From: Bacteroidales bacterium
Lineage (GTDB): Bacteria; Bacteroidota; Bacteroidia; Bacteroidales; FEN-979
Length of the DNA: 64,000 nucleotides
Reading direction: 5' to 3'
NCBI GenBank assembly: GCA_028706295.1
Contig: JAQWBQ010000010.1
Location: 1-64,000, forward strand
Shown: positions 40,667 through 50,900 of the stretch, one piece after another
How the letters are laid out: each line of letters starts with the position of its first letter
Numbering within the stretch: the first letter of the stretch is position 1
Notes under the pieces: generated by a model
Databases searched by the model: none
Told to the model about the DNA's origin: nothing
Seen by the model: the letters and a program-made list of their open reading frames with translations, nothing else
Position numbers and translations under genes: made by a program

Positions 40667-41743
40667 CTATCGATTATTCAGGATGGTCAGGGGTTTCTGG
40701 TAGCTTTTTCCTTCAAAAACCGATCTAAGAATATACTGTCCCGAAGGCAGGGAGGAAGTGTTGACCGACAGCGAATAGATGCCAGGCATCCAGTACTGTG
40801 ATCCAGCATCAAGCACAGCTTTTCCCTGCATATCGAGCAAGGTAAAAATTCCGAAACCCTTCTCGGTTACCCTGAAATTAATATGGACTTCGCCATTGGC
40901 AGGATTGGGAAAAAGTTTTACGATCTCGAGCTGCTGAGAACCACCTTCGCGGTCGCCGAGGGGCCCTGAAACCGATTGGATCACTGCTTGCTGTACCTCT
41001 GCATTCACGAGCGATTCAGCCTGCCGGTAAACATAAACGACTACAAAACAATTCTGAGGATCATAGTTACTTTCGAGCGTAAAACTGAAATTCTGAGTAA
41101 CCTCCTCTCCAACCGGCCATGAATTTTCTTTTATTTTCTGACCGAACTGATTGGCCATGTCTCTGACCACATCATGATGATAACACGGACGTCGGCCGGA
41201 ATAATTATAACAATTCGAATCCATACTTTGATCAACAAGTATATTGTTCTCGAGCAATACCGCATTGATCATAAAAGTGCCCGTGAGCGACTCCTGATAG
41301 GGTTGCATTTTCAGCGTAACCGATACCGTCCGGATTTCCGAATTGTAAGTCTTTGATTCCACAACCATCCTCACCGGGGCATCCGTATGACGTTCGATAT
41401 TTGCCTTCACCGAGTCACAATACCGGTGATAATCACCCCACGTGTATTCTACATATTTTTGTCCGTCGCGGTTGGTACGGATCTCCGAATGATCCTTGAA
41501 AACATTTCGCGCTATGGTATCGCACTGGGCACACTTCAGCGCTGAAAAATTGGTGTGGTAAATCAAAACAATCGAATTTGGATAGGCAGGCTGAACGCAA
41601 TGTTGCATCAACGAGTCGATGCAAATACATTCATCGCACCAGGTTGATGAACCCCGCTCAATCAACGTATTCCGGGGATTCTGACTCCATACTGACAATC
41701 CTGAGATCAGAAACAAGAGCAGAAAATAATTCCTTGTTTTCAT
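40667..41743 (-). CDS. Omp28-like secreted protein with thioredoxin-like N-terminus and T9SS sorting domain
   Basis: NTLIERGSSTWCDECICIDSLMQH (CxxC in Omp28-type context); C-terminal KLFPNPANGEVHINF. Confidence 0.72.
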   Translation of the reverse strand: MKTRNYFLLLFLISGLSVWSQNPRNTLIERGSSTWCDECICIDSLMQHCVQPAYPNSIVLIYHTNFSALKCAQCDTIARNVFKDHSEIRTNRDGQKYVEYTWGDYHRYCDSVKANIERHTDAPVRMVVESKTYNSEIRTVSVTLKMQPYQESLTGTFMINAVLLENNILVDQSMDSNCYNYSGRRPCYHHDVVRDMANQFGQKIKENSWPVGEEVTQNFSFTLESNYDPQNCFVVVYVYRQAESLVNAEVQQAVIQSVSGPLGDREGGSQQLEIVKLFPNPANGEVHINFRVTEKGFGIFTLLDMQGKAVLDAGSQYWMPGIYSLSVNTSSLPSGQYILRSVFEGKSYQKPLTILNNR

Positions 41744-42142
41744 AGCTGTTCTGTTTTATAAGGTATCTTTTTGACTTCCGAAATCCTTTGCGAAAGGATT
41801 TTTAAAAATACAAAAAAAATCCCCGGAAGAATAAAAACCGGAAAAAAACAGCGAATAATAATTCAACCACAGGCAAGGGTACCCGGAGTTATAAAGGAGA
41901 TTAAACCAGGCTTTATCAGGAATTCAGGTTCATTTTTTGAATTTTATATTTGTCTGATTTATATTTATTTAGATCTTATTGGTATAATGAATATTAATCC
42001 TGTGTTTATTTTTTCAACATGTGTATAATAATTCATCATTTACTTTAGTGATTGATTATATGTTGCTTATGCAATTTTACATATCTTACTGTTTATTTAT
42101 TCAACACTCTTCATCGTTTACATTTTAAACATAGTATAGCTA

Positions 42143-42150
42143 TATCTTTG
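42143..42150 (+). promoter_or_regulatory. TATCTTTG: possible housekeeping-type -7 box
   Basis: Exact TAnnTTTG in the AT-rich region upstream of 42269. Confidence 0.3.
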
Positions 42151-42182
42151 ATTTACTGATTTTTATGTTAACTTTTTATGAT

Positions 42183-42198
42183 TGGCATCCTATTTGAG
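42183..42198 (+). promoter_or_regulatory. Candidate sigma-54 (-24/-12) promoter
   Basis: TGGCATCctatTTGA: GG at 42184-42185, exactly 10 nt, then GA at 42196-42197; consensus is TGGCACG-N4-TTGC, so the -12 C is replaced by A. Confidence 0.45.
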
Positions 42199-42268
42199 AA
42201 GGAGAAATAGAAACAGAAATAACATCATCAAATAACCGGAGTCGCCATTTCTATTAAATCACAATATC

Positions 42269-43966
42269 ATGAAAGCCACCATTCACTTGTTATTCAGTAT
42301 GTTCCTGTTACTTCTCCCGGGCAGGCTTATCAGCAATAATCAGGATCCTACGGCCAACACGCCGCTTCAGGGGTCGATGAAGATATACAGCGTAGCTGAG
42401 TTATCTCAACTCACAACCATTTGGGCCGCAGAATTCAGCAGACTGCACCCGGGAATTGAAATCCGGGTTGTCGGCTCAGGCGATGAAACCACTGCAGAAA
42501 CACCGGAATCGGGCAACCGGATAACCTTCATTACCGGGAATCATCCGTTAAAGATCAGTGCAGACCAGAACTGGCGCATTGTCGTTGGCCGGGATATCAT
42601 TGTTCCTGTCATAAACAGTAAGAATCCGCTCCTGGACCAAATCATCGCTTCCGGAGTAGCACCGGGCAATCTGATCAGGGCTTTCAAAGAACCGTCAGCA
42701 CAACACTGGTCCTCCCTGATCACTCAGGGTAGTTCCGCCCCGGTTACGCTGTATGTAGTAAATGACCCGGAGGTGACATCAAATCTTGCAGGCTTTATCC
42801 ATGAAGCTGCACTTGACGGTACGGCCGCAAAAATGGTGACAGCCGACCAATTGAAAACCGCATTGCAGCATGATATCTATGCTGTGGGATTTTGCCGCCT
42901 GAACCAGATTGTAAATGTCGGGGATCAAAAATTTTCCGAACCTTTTCGTCTGCTTCCTTTGGATAAAAACGGAAATGGTAAAATGGATTTCATGGAGGAC
43001 ATTTATGACAATCCCGCCGATTTTACAAGAGGGGTCTGGATCGGAAAATATCCAAAAAATCTGTGTAACGAAATTTTTGCCGTCTCAGCCTCGCGACCGA
43101 CTGATGGTATCGGTATTGCCTTCCTGAACTATGTGCTCGATAAAGGGCAGGATCTGCTTGGTGCACGGGGATATTCCGAACTGGTCAGCAATGAAAAGCA
43201 AACCCAACTTGAACAGGTAAATGTAGCAAAGGCCCTTGAGCCCCAAACAACAGCCGGGATTTCATCATGGATTCAATGGATACTCATTTTGGTTGTCGGA
43301 TTGATTGTTATTTCCTTGATCTTAAACTATTTCTTTAACAGGGAAGGTCATCGTAAGGCATCTAAAACGGAGGCATCTTCCAGTGTTGTTCCCCATTTTG
43401 ATGAACAATCTGTCATCCTTCCGGGCGGACTCTATTTTGATAAGACCCATACCTGGACCTTTCTGGAACAAGATGGTTCGGTTAAGATCGGGATCGATGA
43501 TTTTTTGCAGCACGTGACAGGCCGCGTTACCCGCGTCGACCTGAAAAATCCCGGTGATACCATTTTGAAGGGAGAAAAGTTGTTATCGGTCATCCAAAAC
43601 GGAAAACAGTTAGATATCTATGCACCGGTCTCCGGAAAAGTTATGGACAGGAACAATGAACTTATCATACAGGCTTCACTATTAAACAGTTCGCCATACC
43701 AGCGCGGATGGGTTTATCGCATTGAACCTGTCAATTGGTTGCGCGACGTCCAGTTCCTGAATATGGCCGAAAAGTACCGGAACTGGCTTTCGGGAGAGTT
43801 TACGCGGCTCAAGGACTTTCTTGCAGAAGCCTTTAAAATCCACGCTCCCGAACTCGCCCACATTTCTCTTCAGGATGGAGGTCAGTTGCAGGATCACGTT
43901 TTGTCGGAGCTCGGTCCGGAGATCTGGGAAGAATTCCAGGTTAAATTCCTTGATAAAAGCCGTTAA
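42269..43966 (+). CDS. Periplasmic substrate-binding (PstS-like) domain, TM helix, C-terminal GcvH-like (biotinyl/lipoyl-fold) domain fusion
   Basis: Signal peptide; VGRDIIVPVINSKNPLLDQI and DPEVTSNLAGFIHEA resemble PBP type II; TM WIQWILILVVGLIVISLILNYFF; H-protein-like YFDKTHTWTFLEQDGSVKIGIDDFLQHVTGRVTRVDLKNPGDTILKGEKLLSVIQNGKQLDIYAPVSGKV. Confidence 0.75.
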   Translation: MKATIHLLFSMFLLLLPGRLISNNQDPTANTPLQGSMKIYSVAELSQLTTIWAAEFSRLHPGIEIRVVGSGDETTAETPESGNRITFITGNHPLKISADQNWRIVVGRDIIVPVINSKNPLLDQIIASGVAPGNLIRAFKEPSAQHWSSLITQGSSAPVTLYVVNDPEVTSNLAGFIHEAALDGTAAKMVTADQLKTALQHDIYAVGFCRLNQIVNVGDQKFSEPFRLLPLDKNGNGKMDFMEDIYDNPADFTRGVWIGKYPKNLCNEIFAVSASRPTDGIGIAFLNYVLDKGQDLLGARGYSELVSNEKQTQLEQVNVAKALEPQTTAGISSWIQWILILVVGLIVISLILNYFFNREGHRKASKTEASSSVVPHFDEQSVILPGGLYFDKTHTWTFLEQDGSVKIGIDDFLQHVTGRVTRVDLKNPGDTILKGEKLLSVIQNGKQLDIYAPVSGKVMDRNNELIIQASLLNSSPYQRGWVYRIEPVNWLRDVQFLNMAEKYRNWLSGEFTRLKDFLAEAFKIHAPELAHISLQDGGQLQDHVLSELGPEIWEEFQVKFLDKSR

Positions 43967-44098
43967 TTCCCTTCCGGATGTCCTTGAGTGGAATTTTTTA
44001 CCCCGGGAAAATATACCAGGTCGAATGAACGAAATTCGATTACCCGGATGGACCCGGAAAACCATTCTGTTGTTATTCCTGATTAAAGAATTTTATGA

Positions 44099-44129
44099 AA
44101 GCCGGTGAAACATCACCGGTTTGTTTTTA
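44099..44129 (+). terminator. Rho-independent terminator
   Basis: CCGGTGA-aaca-TCACCGG stem followed by TTTGTTTTT. Confidence 0.75.
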
Positions 44130-44218
44130 AATTGCAATACAAAAGTAACGGATGGAATCCTCCGGATTTTAAAATGCAATTTTATTAACCGGACGGAACC
44201 CTGTTAAAGCGTTTTACC

Positions 44219-45892
44219 ATGGGATTATTCAAACGATCAGGGAAGGAAAATGGTTTTGAAAAACCTGAAAGCCGGAAGTTTCTGAAATTCGGTTCCTCCA
44301 TTTATGGAAGGGTCATATTCATTATCGTTATCTCCTCGTTAATTCTCTTTCTCTCTTTCAGTTTGATTTTCAGATCGGTCAACGAACGGTATCTCAATAC
44401 TGTTATTCGTCAGAACGGGAATAATGTCGGAAGTATCGTACAGGGTTCGTTGTATCATTCCATGCTCGAAAACGACAAAAGCACGCTTCAGAACACGCTC
44501 GATATCATCAACACCATGCCGGGCATCGGGGAGGTGAACATGTACGACAGTCGCGACAACCTGGTTTATTCATCGATTTCTTCAGAACCCGGAAAGGATC
44601 ACAGCGATCCGGATTGCAAGAAATGTCACGCTAACCTGAAATCGATGTTTCCATCAGGAAGTAAACAGTACCAGATTATCAGCAGCGCCAATGACTGCAA
44701 AATGAGCAATAAGGATCATGGTACCCGTCATCTGCTGATCCATGCTCCCATACTCAATGAGCGGAGCTGTTACGACAATCCCTGTCATGCCCATGAACCC
44801 ACGGAGAAGGTACTTGGATCGCTGATCATAAAGTTACCGTTGGGTGACCTTGACAGGGCTGTTGAAAAATCATCAGCCCAGTTTTTCATTTTGGCCACCC
44901 TGACGACCCTTTTGCTAGTTATTTTTCTGATCCTTTTTACCCGCCGCAAAATCAAGGATCCCCTGAACGGCTTACTCAGGGCCAGCACTGCCGTGGCAAA
45001 TGGTGACCGGAGCACCCGGGTAGAGATCAACCGGGATCAGTTGGACGACATGCGGGTGGTTTCACATGCCTTCAACGCCATGCTCGACAACCTCCAGGCC
45101 GCTACCAATGAGCTGGAGAACTGGTCCCAGCAGCTCGAATACAAAGTTCAGCGGAAAACGGAGGAGCTTGGGGCGGCGCAGAACGAGTTGATGCATGTGG
45201 AACGACTGGCCTCGCTGGGAAAGCTCTCATCGTCGGTCGCCCATGAGATCAACAATCCTTTATCGGGAATTCTGGTTTATGCCAAGCTGATCCAGAAACA
45301 ACTGGGCACACCGGATCAGTTCTTATCGAAAAGGGATTCGGTACTGAGGCATCTGAAACTAATTGAAAATGAAGCTAAAAGATGTGGCGATATCGTGAAG
45401 GGGTTGCTTGATTTTTCAAAGCGGGATCAGGAAAATTTTGAACCGAAGCACCTCCATGATATTCTTCAGGAGACCAACGAACTGGTGATCCATTCGATCA
45501 GGATTGCAAATATTAGCTTTAGTACCGCTTTTGAAGCCACCGATGACCTCGTGTTTTGCAGTCCGAACCAGATCAAGCAAGCCTGTATCGCGATGATTGT
45601 AAACGCCTCGGAAGCGGTTACCGAAAATGGCGAGATCCTGGTCAGGACTTCGAATCCCGATGCAGAGACGATCCAGCTTGACATTGTGGATAACGGGATC
45701 GGGATCTCTGCGGAGGATCAGCCGCACATTTTTGAGCCATTCTTTTCGACCAAGCAAAATACCAGTGGAATCGGACTCGGGCTGCCGATTGTTCATGGTA
45801 TTATCCAGAGTCATAACGGGCGGATACAGGTAAAATCGGAGTCCGGTCGCGGGACCACCATGTCCATCTTTTTACCCCTTAAAAAGAATTAA
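44219..45892 (+). CDS. Membrane sensor histidine kinase with heme-type Cys motifs in the extracytoplasmic loop
   Basis: TM-loop-TM-HAMP-HisKA (SSVAHEINNPLSGIL)-HATPase (DNGIGIS, GIGLGLPIV); CKKCH at 44615-44629 and CYDNPCH at 44768-44788. Confidence 0.88.
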   Translation: MGLFKRSGKENGFEKPESRKFLKFGSSIYGRVIFIIVISSLILFLSFSLIFRSVNERYLNTVIRQNGNNVGSIVQGSLYHSMLENDKSTLQNTLDIINTMPGIGEVNMYDSRDNLVYSSISSEPGKDHSDPDCKKCHANLKSMFPSGSKQYQIISSANDCKMSNKDHGTRHLLIHAPILNERSCYDNPCHAHEPTEKVLGSLIIKLPLGDLDRAVEKSSAQFFILATLTTLLLVIFLILFTRRKIKDPLNGLLRASTAVANGDRSTRVEINRDQLDDMRVVSHAFNAMLDNLQAATNELENWSQQLEYKVQRKTEELGAAQNELMHVERLASLGKLSSSVAHEINNPLSGILVYAKLIQKQLGTPDQFLSKRDSVLRHLKLIENEAKRCGDIVKGLLDFSKRDQENFEPKHLHDILQETNELVIHSIRIANISFSTAFEATDDLVFCSPNQIKQACIAMIVNASEAVTENGEILVRTSNPDAETIQLDIVDNGIGISAEDQPHIFEPFFSTKQNTSGIGLGLPIVHGIIQSHNGRIQVKSESGRGTTMSIFLPLKKN

Positions 45893-45903
45893 CTCGATTC
45901 AGC

Positions 45904-47253
45904 ATGGCAAAGCAAATCTCCATTCTTATCGTTGACGATGAAGAGACGGTGAGGGATTCGTTGTACAACTGGTTCCTTGAGGACGGGTATCATGTCGAAT
46001 GTGCCGAAAATGCCAAACAGGCCCTGGCCATGATGGAATCCGGTCATTTCGACATTGTTCTGGCCGACATCAAGATGCCTGGCATGGATGGGCTCGAGAT
46101 GCTCCGGCGCATCAAATCGTTGAAAAGAGACACCATGGTCATCGTCATGACGGCCTTCGCCACAGTCAACACGGCTGTGAAGGCGCTCAAAGACGGCGCT
46201 TTCGATTATGTTACGAAGCCTTTTGATCCCGACGATCTGTCGCATCTCATCCGGAATGCTTCAAAACAGATCGTGTTACAGGAGGAGAATGAAACACTGA
46301 AAGACCACATCAGTTCGCTGGAACGCGTTGAAGATCTGGTCGGCCGGAGTGAGGCCATGCAGAAGGTATTCAGGGAGATCGAGAATGTAGCTCCAACCAA
46401 CTCGTCGGTGATCATCACGGGTGAAAGCGGGACCGGGAAGGAGCTTGTAGCACGGGCAATTCATGCGAATTCTCCAAGGAAGTTCTATCCCCTCGTCAGC
46501 GTTCACTGCGGGGCGTTGAGCGAGAGTCTGCTCGAGAGCGAGTTATTCGGGCATGAAAAAGGCGCCTTCACCGGAGCCATGTACAACCGTAAGGGACGTT
46601 TTGAAATGGCCGACAGCGGAACCATCTTTCTGGATGAAATCGCGACCATTTCGACCAAGATGCAAATCGAATTGTTGCGGGTAATAGAGACCAAAACTTT
46701 TGTCAGAGTCGGTGGAAACAAGGAGATCACCTCTGATTTCCGTGTTGTTTGCGCGACCAACAAGGATCTGAAAACCCTGGTCGACCAGGGCGCCTTCCGT
46801 GAAGATCTCTATTACCGGCTGAATGTCGTGAATATTCATATACCCCCCTTGCGTGAGCGGATTGAGGATATACCCCTGCTGGCCGACTATTTCATCAATA
46901 AATATTGTACAACGATGAACCGGCCCCTGCTTACCATCGACCAGGCAGTCCTCGACAGGCTGGCATTGTACCCGTTTCCTGGGAACATCAGGGAGCTCGA
47001 GAATATGATCGAACGGGCCATTGTTGTTGGTAACGGAAAGAAAATAATGCTCCGCGACCTGCCTTTCGGGAAGGAGATCCTCGACAACGACATCGAAAGT
47101 CTTGATGAGTTTGAGAAAGCCTTTATCCAACAAATCCTGAATAAATACTCATGGAATATTTCCCGAACTGCAAAAGCCCTGAAAGTGGACCGGGTCACCC
47201 TGTACAATAAGATAAAGAAATACGATTTAAAACCATCGGATCAGCAGATATAA
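45904..47253 (+). CDS. NtrC-family sigma-54-dependent response regulator
   Basis: Receiver (IVDDEETVRDSL, ADIKMPGMDG); Walker A GESGTGKE; GAFTGA intact; Fis-type HTH NISRTAKALKVDRVTLYNKIKKY. Confidence 0.94.
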   Translation: MAKQISILIVDDEETVRDSLYNWFLEDGYHVECAENAKQALAMMESGHFDIVLADIKMPGMDGLEMLRRIKSLKRDTMVIVMTAFATVNTAVKALKDGAFDYVTKPFDPDDLSHLIRNASKQIVLQEENETLKDHISSLERVEDLVGRSEAMQKVFREIENVAPTNSSVIITGESGTGKELVARAIHANSPRKFYPLVSVHCGALSESLLESELFGHEKGAFTGAMYNRKGRFEMADSGTIFLDEIATISTKMQIELLRVIETKTFVRVGGNKEITSDFRVVCATNKDLKTLVDQGAFREDLYYRLNVVNIHIPPLRERIEDIPLLADYFINKYCTTMNRPLLTIDQAVLDRLALYPFPGNIRELENMIERAIVVGNGKKIMLRDLPFGKEILDNDIESLDEFEKAFIQQILNKYSWNISRTAKALKVDRVTLYNKIKKYDLKPSDQQI

Positions 47254-47308
47254 CGGCAGAAGCAAGATTACTGCCGGAACCATCCATGTTAATCCAGATC
47301 TTCTCTGA

Positions 47309-47851
47309 ATGGATCAGCCAGACCAGAAACATATTACCATACTTTCATTCGGGTATTTCGACAAAGATTTTCTGGATAAACTGGCTCATCCTGTCAGGTT
47401 TGAGTTGAAAACCGATGTTAGTATCAGGGAGGCCCATTTGGATCTGAGCGAATATTTTGATCCTTCAAGGAGGCAGTACAATGGCAACCGGTTATTGAAA
47501 ACAGTCGATGAGATGGCCCCACCCGATTCGCTGAAGACCATCGGGCTTTTTCAGGTCGATCTTTTCATCCCGATCCTTACTTACATTTTCGGGCAGGCTT
47601 ACCTGAACGGCCGGTCGGGAATCGTCTCGCTATACCGGTTGCTTAATGAGCGTTACGGGATGGCGCATGATGAGAACCTTTTATTCGAAAGGACCATCAA
47701 GGAAGTCATCCATGAACTCGGTCACACCTTCGGATTGATCCATTGCCATGATCCTTCCTGTGTGATGCGTTCGGGCACCTATGTGGAGGACATTGACCAG
47801 AAAGATGCGCATCTTTGCAGCGTATGCCGCGAAAAAGCCGGTCTTAAATAA
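47309..47851 (+). CDS. Archaemetzincin family metalloprotease
   Basis: HELGHTFGLIHCHDPSCVM...LCSVC matches HExxHxxGxxHC-x4-CxM...CxxC. Confidence 0.9.
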   Translation: MDQPDQKHITILSFGYFDKDFLDKLAHPVRFELKTDVSIREAHLDLSEYFDPSRRQYNGNRLLKTVDEMAPPDSLKTIGLFQVDLFIPILTYIFGQAYLNGRSGIVSLYRLLNERYGMAHDENLLFERTIKEVIHELGHTFGLIHCHDPSCVMRSGTYVEDIDQKDAHLCSVCREKAGLK

Positions 47852-47934
47852 ATCCGGGGCCGATCTTCCCAAAAATATGTCACCCTTGTAACCTTTCAGT
47901 ATTTTTACAGTCCTTTTAACTAAACGATCCAAAC

Positions 47935-50900
47935 ATGAGACACGTACTACTTACCCTTACGCTGCTGTTCGTGGCGGCACTGCAATCAATTGCCCAGGAA
48001 AACCCTCTCTGGCTGCGATATCCATCCATTTCGCCTGATGGAAAGACCATTCTCTTTTGTTATAAAGGCGATATCTGGTCGGTCCCCTCATCCGGGGGAA
48101 CGGCTAATCCCATAACGCTGACCGATTCGTACGAGTACCTGCCGGTTTGGAGCCACGACGGGAAATCAATTGCCTTCGCATCGGACCGTACCGGTAATTT
48201 CGATGTATTCGTAATGCCGGCCCGGGGTGGCGAGGCAAAGCGGCTCACTTTTAATTCGAACCGGGAGCTACCCTGGAATTTCACTGCCGACAACAAGGAG
48301 GTAATCTTTTCGGCCTACCGGCAGGATGTGGTCACCAATGCCCAATTTCCGATGTCGCTGATGAGTGAACTATACACGGCGCCGGTTGGCGGAGGTAAAA
48401 TATCGCAATTACTTCCGAGCCCGGCGCTGAATGTCTCCCCCACTTCAACCGGCGACAAAATCCTTTACGAGGACATTAAAGGTTATGAAGATGAGTGGCG
48501 TAAGCATCACACCTCTGCCATTGCCCGCGACATCTGGATGTATGACTTCAACACACAAAAACATACCAAACTCACCGGTTTCAGTGGTGAGGACCGTGAT
48601 CCGGTGTTTGATTCAAACGATCGTGATTTTTATTACCTGAGCGAACGGAACGGGTCATTCAATGTTTTCAAAAGCTCTTTGGATGATCCCTCCAAGTCGA
48701 CGGCTTTAACCCGGTTTGAAAAGCATCCCGTCAGGTTCCTGAGCCGGAGCAACAACAACTTACTCTGCTTCGGTTATGATGGCGAAATCTACACCATGGT
48801 TCCGGGCGGGACGCCGAAAAAAATCCAGATATCGGTCTTTGCTGACGGCCGTTCCGGGCAGGATCGCATTGTTCCGGTCAATGAAGGGTTCACCGAAGCA
48901 CGCTTATCTTCCAATGGAAAAGAATATGCCTATGTTTTCAGGGGTGAAATTTTCGTGAGCAGCGTGGATGGCGGATTCACCAAGCGGATCACCAATACAC
49001 CTTACCAGGAGCGCAGTGTGAGTTTCAGTCCCGACGGCCGTTCGCTGCTTTATGCTGCCGAGGTGAACAACAGCTGGAATGTTTACACCGTCTCCATCAT
49101 CCGGAAGGAGGAGCCCTATTTTTATGCCAGTACGGTGTTGAAAACCGAACCCGTAATCGCCACCGAAGCCGAGGAGTTCCAGCCGGAGTATGCGCCCGAC
49201 GGGAAGGAAGTAGCCTATCTTGAGAACAGGGTGGTGCTAAAGGTCATCAACCTGGAGAGCCGGAAGACCCGTACGATAATGCCCGCCCAGGTTAACTACT
49301 CCTATTCCGATGGTGATCAATATTATCAATGGTCGCCCGACGGAAAATGGTTCCTGGTGAACTTCGCCTTTCCTGACCGCATTTTTAGTCCCGAAGTAGG
49401 TCTTGTCTCATCGGATGGTACCGGTCAGATCATTAATCTCACCCTGAGCGGGTACGACGATTTTGGAGGGAAATGGTCATCCGATGCGAAATCGATGATC
49501 TGGGGCTGCAACCGGAACGGCGATCACGCCCAGGGCGGTTATATTCCGACGGCTGATGTATATGAAATGTTTTTCAGCAAAGAGGCTTACGACCGGTTCA
49601 TGCTTACCAAGGAGGAACTTGCGCTTGTGAAAGATCAGGAAGAACAGGCCAAGAAAGAGAAAGAGAAGGAGGAAAAGAAGGGAAAACCAGAGAAGGAGGG
49701 AAAGAAGGGAGATAAAGCGGAGGAGACTACCGGTGAAAAGGGAGGGTCGGTCACGGATAAAAAGGATTCGCTGAAGGTTAAAATTGAATGGGAAAACCTG
49801 ACCGATCGCAAGGTCAAGCTTACCACGCATACTTCGAAGGTGCGGGATTGGCTGCTTTCGAAAGATGGTGAAAAGCTTTTTTACCTTACCAGTTTTGAAA
49901 AGGACAATGATCTGTGGGTTACAGAGTTGCGGACAAAAGAGACAAAAATGCTGGCCAAACTGGGGGTAAAAAGTCCCTCGATGGAGCTGTCGTCGGATGG
50001 CAAATTCATCCTGGTACTTGCCGATGGCAAACCCATGAAAGTAGAGGTTGAAGGTGGTAAGTCGGAGCCCCTGAAGACCTCGGGTGAGATGATGTTAAAA
50101 CCGGCCGGGGAGCGGGATTACATATTCGACCATGCCTGGAGGCAGTTCAAGGAAAAATTCTATGTGGAAGATCTGCACGGCGTTGATTGGGATTTTTATA
50201 AGCAGGCTTATAAAAAATTCCTTCCCTTCATCAATAACAATTATGATTTTGCCGAGATGCTCAGCGAAATGCTGGGTGAGATGAATGCTTCGCATACCGG
50301 CTGCGGTTACCGGGCCGGGAGAGCCAATGCTGATCAGACTGCTGACCTGGGTTTGTTTTTCGACTATGAATTCAAAGGGTCCGGGCTGAAGATTGCGGGC
50401 ATTGTTGAGGGAGGACCGCTTGACAAGGCTTCCTCACGTGTAAATACGGGTTGTATTCTCGAAAAGATCGATGGGGAGGCAATATCTGACACCATTGATT
50501 TTTATTCCTTGCTGAACCGGAAAACCGGAAAGATCACCTTGCTTACCATTTCCAATCCCGTCACCGGGGAGCTTTGGGATGAAAGTGTGAAGCCTGTTTC
50601 AGGAGGATCTGCCAGTGAATTGCTTTACCGCCGGTGGGTGAAGAACCGCCGGAATGAGGTGGAACGGTTGTCGGGCGGAACCATCGGGTACATTCATGTA
50701 AGGTCGATGGACGATGCGAGCATGCGAACCGTTTTCGAAGAGGCGTTGGGGCGGAACTTTGAAAAGAAGGCCCTGATCATCGACACACGGTTCAACGGCG
50801 GCGGCAACATCCACGAACAGCTATCCGATTTCCTGAGCGGGAAAAAGTACATCGATATTGTTCCGCACGGGCAATATATTGGCTCGGAACCTTTAGACAA

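Noticed and set aside
41760-42260. Small RNA gene or replication-related element in the AT-rich gap
   Set aside because: No convincing hairpin or repeat structure seen; AT-richness fits a long promoter region.
46543-47133. 196-aa minus-strand ORF inside the NtrC-type regulator
   Set aside because: Antisense shadow of the AAA+ domain coding sequence.
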